Assembly: GCA_002401495.1 (NCBI GenBank)
Contig: NVTG01000112.1
Coordinates: forward strand, 1-5,189
Origin: Candidatus Kaiserbacteria bacterium
Lineage (GTDB): Bacteria; Patescibacteria; Paceibacteria; UBA9973; UBA2100
Length of the DNA: 5,189 nucleotides
Direction: 5' to 3'
Position 1 is the stretch's first letter; each line of letters starts with the position of its first letter. The position numbers and the translations under genes are program-made. Below, one piece after another: positions 1 through 5,189 of this stretch. The notes beneath the pieces are model-generated. The model was not told the origin of the DNA and made no database searches. It saw nothing but the letters and a program-made list of their open reading frames with translations.

Positions 1-957
1 ATCTGAGACGAATATTTCTTTCTTTTCAAAATTCACTCTAAATGCTTTGTTCAATATATCCATAATTTAATCAATGTACCAATCTTTATCTTCTTCGTTG
101 ATCAGTCTGTCGTAGAATATTCTATTCATTTCATTAACCCACAGTCGAGCCATCACATCAGGTGTTTGAACTGATATTGGTTTTGTCATTAATATACCCT
201 GAACTACCTTTGAAACGTCACGAAGATTAAACAAGTAATGGAACCTTGCGGGAGTTGGTCGGAGTTATTTCTCAATGTTCACATAGAGCTCAACAATTGA
301 GGCAATAATTGTTTCTTCCATTTTCCAAATCACTTCTTGGAAACCATTCTTTAAGAAACATCCTAAAATCTGACCAAAGATTGTGGATAATTGACCTGAT
401 GAGGGAGTTGGGAGACAGAAGACGTGGAAATGTCTAACAAACCTTGGAGTGATTGGATTTCTTCCTCCTCCTGGTGGGGCAGCAACTGCAATAACAGTTG
501 TATCTTCAACATCTTTCCAAGTCCATTCGTTTCTGTCAAAGATTCCTTTCTTATCAATGAACATTCTTAAAAGCTCGATTGGTGGTTGTGCTCCATACTG
601 TTCAACAGCGGGCATATTGACATCATCAACGAATACTGCAATTTTCTTTCCTGGTTGAGCACCGAATAAAGTTCTTCTCTTCTTTTCTAATTTATCTTCA
701 ATTGATTGTTAAGTTCTCAAAGAACTAGTTTGAGCTGAAAAATTGATATTGATAGGTACAATGTAATCATCAGAAAGTTTGCTAAGACAGGCATTCACGA
801 TGGATGATTTTCCGACTCCTGTGATACCAGTGAAGGACACACATTTTTCTTGTTGCAAGAGCATTTCTAATAAATATTGATGTCTATATGTGTCACTTGT
901 TGGCACAAGAAGCTAGAAGAATGGTAAATCTTTGTCATATTAGAACTGAGGTACTTT
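1..957 (-). other. AAA3 with C-terminal lid, regulatory nucleotide-binding module
   Basis: The third module begins near [20 protein letters not shown]. It has the P-loop GITGVGKSS (residues 1454-1462; Lys1460), NFSAQTSS, Walker [12 protein letters not shown] (1516-1526; Asp1521-Asp1522), [11 protein letters not shown], the [14 protein letters not shown] loop (PPGGGRN at 1571-1577; Arg1582) and the lid motif [15 protein letters not shown] (from 1643), followed by [19 protein letters not shown]. In cytoplasmic dynein AAA3 gates the motor. Axonemal types typically have Asp-Asp in Walker B where cytoplasmic dynein has Asp-Glu, as seen here. The frame is still open at position 1, so the lid is nearly complete but AAA4 is missing. 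The NFSAQTSS and FTGxTGVGKS wording is the strongest hint toward DNAH6. Confidence 0.95.
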
Positions 958-3900
958 AGATGACCATGGTTTGTATGCTTGATCTCTTTTAGCATCAAAG
1001 AAATAGTCAAATATAGTATAAGCATTTGGGAATTGTACACCTTTGAAAGCATCTTTGACTACATCATCAAATCGTTCTTTAGAAAGATCAACAAGCGCTC
1101 CTCCCATTCCCCAAGCGAAAGCCCAGGCAAACAATTGCATTAGCATCTTTTTCTTCTCATCTGGCTTTCCTCTGAATCCATAAGAAGGCGTAACTATGGC
1201 AGTCATGAAGTTACAAACATTAATCACAAGTTAGATGTCGACAGTTCCAATAGGCTCAATTAATGACTCTCTGATTTTCTCAATTCCCATATCAATTGCA
1301 AACTCAAATGTTTCCCATAAATAAGTTTTAAGACCCTCATCTAGGACATCGTCTTCTGGGAATGTTCTAGGAATCCATGATTTTACATAGGGCCTCCAGC
1401 CTAAATCTTCAGGTGTCATGTACACCATTCCACATCTTGATACAGTAGCTGGGGAAGCAACAGAGAGATCTTATACCTCAAAAAGCATTCTCATTGGCGC
1501 TCTTAATTTAATTCTCTGTCCATTAGCCAAGCAAAGTGTCATGTTGTCATCAAGTACAGTGTTCATATTTTCGATCCAAAGTGCATCAACAGGTCCATCA
1601 AAGACAACCCAAAGTTTCTCGTCACCTTCTTCTTTAGCTGCATCTCTCATGATTCCAGATGCAAGTCCATCTTTCCATTCTTATGAAATGGGATTGATTT
1701 CTCCATACAACTCTCCCATTGTGATTGCTTTAGGATTGAGAACTTTCTTTCTGACTAACTAGAATCTAGCATCATGGGATTTTTTAACTTCTCTCAGATA
1801 AGTCATTGTATGTTATAGTGTTTCATAGCAGGTAGTTTTGCCTGCACCAGTAGGGCCAACAATCATCACTCCAAATCTGACATTAAATGTCTCAAACAAT
1901 TAAATAGTTTTGTGGATGAATTCAGGAACTTTCTGATATTTCAAAATGCCCAAACTATCTATAATTTGTTTTTCTAATTCTCCGTAATCGGGATCTTTTA
2001 TTATTACGGTTGGGAACAAGTCTTGGACGATAGCACTGAATAAGGGAAGATCATCTTTTAAGAATTTTGGGACGTTAGAGTCAACCATAGCACGAATTAG
2101 AGTAGCGTCTTCTCCAAGATCTGGGTTTGCTCTTTTAAGAGCTCCTGCCATGACAAGCACGGATTTCACTGCTCTCATTCCGAAATCATAATGATCTTAC
2201 TGTGATAATTATTCAGACGCAAGTTTATAAAGTTTCACCATCTTTTTTGAGAGCATTTTAGCTGAACCAAACCCTTCAGCAAAAAGCATGATCTCAGCAA
2301 TGAGACCATAGTCGGGAATCATCATAGACACAGGTCTGAACATGACTTTGAGGTTATCTGGCAATTCTGTTCTTCCAGCATACCCAGGGTTCATTGTGAT
2401 AAATACTCCATAAGATGTGACGAGAGGGATGTGATTTCCTTCAAACAAGAAGTTTGGCTCACCGCTAATTAGAGCTAATCTGATTGTGAGAAGTTGTTGA
2501 GCAATAACAGAAAGTACTTCGATATCAATTCTATTAAATTCATCTAAGCAAGTCCATGCTCCTTATTGAGCCAATCCAGAAAATAGTCTTGCCATCATTT
2601 TGTAATCAACTTAATCAGAGCAATTGAACACGATACATTACATTCCAAGAGCCTTCGCCAAATCCTTTGTTGATTCGGTTTTGCCTGTTCCTGCTGGTCC
2701 AGCAGGGGCAGCTCCAAGCTTAATATGAAGAGCACCCGTGATTGTCACCCAGCATCTATCCGTTAAAGGTGTGATAACTAATCTTGAAGTTGCACCCATA
2801 TATTCATAACCATACTTAATAGTTGCATTGACTTGCTTAATTTTACATTCATCAGTGTCTTCTTCCCAGTAATATCTTAACTGTTGCTACCAATTAAAGT
2901 CTGTAGGCGTGTTCACCTGCTCTTTTGCTAGAATTTCTACAATATCTCTGGCATGCACATCTGCTGTTACCAAAGCTGCGAGGATTTTTCTTTAGAGATC
3001 TGTCAATTAACCTCTAATCAAATCAGTCAGTTGGGCTAGTTGTTGGACATTTACTTCAAAACATTCTTGCAATGAATTTGGATTGGCATCCATTTCATTG
3101 ATGTAATATTCAGTTGTTGAACACCACATGATTTGAGCAACTGAAGAGACAATTTAACCAAAGTGAGTCTTGACCCATTCTTTCCTTTCACTCGTTGGAT
3201 ATTCTTGCCATCCTGATTTCATTAATCTTAAAAGTTGATCTCTCATAGCTTATTGCACTCCATCAAGCCAATTTTCAACTTGCCCTTTAACCTTAGGTGG
3301 TTTCGCGAATGGAATTTTTTCTCCTTCTCCAGATCTCATGGCGACGATATCCAACCCGTCAATAATATCTAACTTAAAGATATTATCAAAACATGTTCTT
3401 AAATGTTACTAAATGACATCCAAGTTCTACGAGTTAGCTAAGATTTCAAGTAACTCATCATTAGACAAGAAATAAAATCTAGGGAAATCTCCTCTTTTCT
3501 TCTCTAAGTAATCTTCAAGTTTCTTTTAAATGTCATCAAGAATTTCATTATTATTTTTCAAATGATCGAGTAAATTTGGGTTCATTTTTACGACCTTAAG
3601 GGCATTTGGAGACTTTGCTGTTTTGTTCATCAGTTATTTAAAGAATTTATCAACATTATCGAATCTCTGTGATTCTGTTGGGAGTTATCTTTTAATATCA
3701 GGAGCGGTGAAAATGTTCTCAAGATAGATCCATTGTTTCTGACAATTGACCCATTCTTCAACAATCTGATTCAAGAGGAATAAGTTTTTCTTCCAAGCTT
3801 CCGCCTCCGACCTCAACGGTTTAACAAACCTCGATCCCAAAATAGTATTAATAGTAGCAAGCGACTCATCCAGCGCTTAAAAAATATCATCAATTTCATC

Positions 3901-5189
3901 TAAAATATAAGCATCTTTATCTTTATACGGTTTAGTAATAAAATCAAGTCTTTTCCACTACTCATCCAACTCAATAATCTATTTCCTTAAATTAGCTTCC
4001 TAAGAAGCCTGTGTAGAAATCATAGAAATTTCTTCTTAAAACTAAACAGCGTTTAACTCAATCAAAGAATTCAATGTAAATTCCTCATCATTAACATCAA
4101 AGTCTTAATTAATCAAGCTTTTTATTTCTCCCCAATGATGTTCTTTTAAGTTATCGTTTCTTAAAGCTACCACTATTGGCATTGCGCCTTTGAATGTGTC
4201 AACGAGGTCCTTTAACTTTGTTCCAATTGGGTTTTCAGGTAAATTCTTCTCAACTCTTGAGCAGATTTTTGCAAATTTGTCTGCTTGCACTTGAATTGAC
4301 TTTGCATCAATTGAATCGAACTTTTGTTTGGCCCAGCCTTCTGTCAACTCTTCCCACTGCTTTAGAGATCTCCACATCAATGCTCTAAGATTGAAATCTT
4401 CTCTTAGTTGATCTAAGTTTTCAAACATTGTTGGAGATGTCTGCAATACTTCTTGCCAAGTGTTATATTTCGAGGATCTTTCCTCGAGTTCTTTAAATTT
4501 GGCTTCAATGCCATCAATCTTATTAAGCACTTCATACATATTAGCATCTCCACTCAAGAAAATATCATCAATGGCTTCACCATGCAAAGTATCAATCTCA
4601 TTATTTAGCTTAGGGATCAATTCATCAAGAGTTTTCTTAAAGGTTTCCATATTTGCATCTTAGGAATTCTCAACATTACTAACAAGATTGCTCAGTTGCG
4701 ATATAAGTTAAACCACTTCAGTGAAGTTATCTTTATCTTCTTTCTTGCTTTTTAGATTGAACTCTGTCAAGATGTTGTAGTACTGTCCAATGAGATCCAC
4801 ACTATCTCTCATGGCTTAGAAATTATCATTCACATAATTCAAATCCGTGTTTTGTTCCACAAACTCTTCTACATTAGTTACGACTTTTTGCAGTTTTCTA
4901 ATGGATTCTTAGAGCCATTTCTTAGAAATATCAGTACGTTCTTTCATGGTCAATGGGACAACTTCTTCAATGTTGGCAATGAATGCTTTTGGAATGGGAG
5001 TCAATCCATCTCTTAAATCTTTAGAATCTAAATGCAACAATCCAATGTCTGTAGTCATGGGAAGTTCATTGTTAAACAGCTCAACTTGATAGTTGAAGAG
5101 TTTTATTGTGTTCGATAGAGTGTCAGTTGGATTTTTAAGTCTTTCGTGAACGAGCACTTGAAGATCAACTTTTTTGTTTCTCCAATAGA
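1..5189 (-). CDS. Axonemal dynein heavy chain, inner-arm DNAH6-like; internal fragment, partial at both ends, ciliate-type code
   Basis: This is the motor subunit of an axonemal dynein, which couples ATP hydrolysis to sliding of outer-doublet microtubules in cilia. One frame (codons 5187-5185 down to 3-1) encodes 1,729 residues once TAA and TAG are read as Gln; TGA never occurs in it. Visible in order are tail, linker, AAA1 with GPAGTGKTE (residues 830-838), AAA2 with GPTGAGKTT (1111-1119) and AAA3 with GITGVGKSS (1454-1462). Axonemal heavy chains usually have over 4,000 residues, so well under half is present: the start is upstream of 5189, and AAA4-6, stalk and C-terminus are past position 1. 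The wording NAPDI-type linker (here TAPDIKRQLP), EQLSQQDHYDFG and NFSAQTSS points to the DNAH6 branch of single-headed inner-arm dyneins. DNAH1 and DNAH2 types are the nearest alternatives. The family is certain; the subfamily is an inference from remembered motifs. There are no introns or frameshifts. No regulatory sequence is included. Confidence 0.97.
958..1905 (-). other. AAA2, nucleotide-binding, probably non-hydrolysing module
   Basis: The second ring module carries an intact P-loop GPTGAGKTT (residues 1111-1119; Lys1117), then [14 protein letters not shown], the Walker B region [17 protein letters not shown] (1193-1209; Asp1197), MLFEVQDL (from 1234) and [10 protein letters not shown] with Arg1251. 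In dyneins the AAA2 Walker B reads FDGPVD and lacks the catalytic glutamate, so the site is known to bind ATP without turning it over. The same text is seen here. The Gln of FEVQDL is TAA (1471), another conserved Gln. A less conserved helical stretch follows (residues about 1255-1410), including [22 protein letters not shown] resembles DNAH6 and DNAH1 AAA2 loops and differs from the GEPFGGKT type of DNAH3/7/12. Confidence 0.94.
1918..2814 (-). other. AAA1, principal ATPase module of the dynein ring
   Basis: AAA1 hydrolyses the ATP that powers the stroke. The domain opens with YGYEYMG (residue 792 onward) and [10 protein letters not shown], then has the P-loop GPAGTGKTE (830-838; Lys836), NCSDQVDYK, Walker B CLDEFNRI (880-887; Asp882 and catalytic Glu883), the sensor region [10 protein letters not shown] (930-939), ELPDNLK ending at residue 947, and FRP. 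The [12 protein letters not shown] element starts at residue 997. All the residues needed for hydrolysis are present. The Gln of QDHYDFG (2197) and the Gln of EQLS (2209) are both TAA codons at normally conserved positions. Compared with the usual family text, Walker B has Leu for Phe (CLDE, not CFDE) and the P-loop is preceded by GAAPAG, not GGAPAG. Boundaries are approximate. Confidence 0.96.
3260..4650 (-). other. Dynein linker domain (DHC_N2 type)
   Basis: The linker is the lever that swings across the AAA ring in the power stroke. Family signatures occur in the expected order. HHWGEI is at residues 350-355. [17 protein letters not shown] is around 477-493, followed by APDIKRQLP (495-503), which matches the strongly conserved W-x-x-C-Q-x-x-W-x-Y-L-E motif and the ROLP-like DIxRQLP motif of dynein linkers. 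EDYLEKKR and [15 protein letters not shown] fall between 558 and 583, and GQVENWL ends the domain near 641. The conserved Gln of RQLP is encoded by TAA at 3685. Boundaries are approximate. The region about 3781-4080 has unusual codon use (see findings), but its protein sequence still fits the family. Confidence 0.92.
4651..5187 (-). other. Dynein tail, C-terminal portion (residues 1-179 of fragment)
   Basis: This part of the heavy chain lies between the cargo-binding tail and the linker. It is mostly hydrophilic and looks helical, with many Leu, Asn, Asp and Lys, and contains no catalytic motif. Recognisable stretches include [14 protein letters not shown] and [11 protein letters not shown]. 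Four codons here are reassigned stops read as Gln (4909, 4816, 4708 and 4660). In axonemal dyneins this region is poorly conserved and helps to join the motor to the docking tail. It is assigned by position and continuity of the frame, since by itself it would not be recognisable. Confidence 0.7.

Noticed and set aside
363..557. Minus-strand open frame in another phase (also 867-1052).
   Set aside because: These overlap the AAA3 coding frame out of phase and have Leu/Gln-rich, motif-free translations; they are chance frames.
449..658. Plus-strand open frame of 69 codons, and others at 4194-4388 and 4460-4663.
   Set aside because: All are antisense to clearly coding dynein sequence and show no family motif, so they are treated as chance open frames.
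1418..1762. Plus-strand open frame of 114 codons.
   Set aside because: It lies antisense to the conserved AAA2 P-loop to Walker B region, is low-complexity Ser/Leu-rich, and matches nothing recognisable; it is a shadow of the dynein frame.
3880..4575. Short shared string AATATCATCAAT near 3884 and 4561 as a possible repeat.
   Set aside because: Both copies simply encode Ile-Asp-Asp-Ile within acidic helices; twelve bases in A+T-rich coding sequence is not evidence of a repeat.
1..5189. A dynein pseudogene broken by many stop codons, or a row of about ten short separate minus-strand genes.
   Set aside because: Every minus-strand piece shares one frame, only TAA and TAG interrupt it, TGA never occurs, catalytic motifs are intact, and interruptions fall on conserved Gln positions. 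Code reassignment explains all of it.
1..5189. tRNA, rRNA, CRISPR, mobile element, telomeric repeat or promoter in the window.
   Set aside because: The whole window is occupied by one conserved coding frame; no telomere-like repeats, direct-repeat arrays or transposase motifs were seen on either strand.

Overview
The window is a single uninterrupted protein-coding stretch on the minus strand. It is the middle part of an axonemal dynein heavy chain, open at both ends. Read with TAA and TAG as glutamine, one frame runs through all 1,729 complete codons from position 5187 down to position 1. There is no TGA, no frameshift and no intron. With the standard code the same frame is cut by 38 stops (29 TAA, 9 TAG). 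Several fall where dynein heavy chains have a conserved glutamine, so this is a reassigned code and not a decayed gene.

The organism is therefore a eukaryote with cilia or flagella and the TAR=Gln code. A ciliate is by far the most likely source. The lack of introns over 5.2 kb and the A+T-rich but not extreme composition would fit a spirotrich or another intron-poor ciliate. A diplomonad such as Hexamita or Spironucleus, which shares the code and has flagella, cannot be excluded from this window alone.

Layout in the direction of translation (high to low coordinates): 5187 to about 4650 is the C-terminal part of the tail; about 4650 to 3260 is the linker (DHC_N2 type), the mechanical lever; about 3260 to 2815 is the segment joining the linker to the ring; about 2814 to 1918 is AAA1, the main ATPase; about 1905 to 958 is AAA2; and 957 to 1 is AAA3, including its C-terminal helical lid. 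The P-loops of AAA1, AAA2 and AAA3 are all intact. The N-terminal tail lies beyond position 5189. AAA4, the stalk with the microtubule-binding domain, AAA5, AAA6 and the C-terminal domain lie beyond position 1.

Motif wording across the linker and AAA1 to AAA3 most resembles the DNAH6 branch of single-headed inner-arm dyneins, judged from memory of the family and not from an alignment. No second gene, RNA gene, mobile element, repeat array or regulatory site was found. The least expected signal is a stretch of about 300 bases in the linker (3781-4080) with almost no C-ending codons and a cluster of reassigned stop codons.
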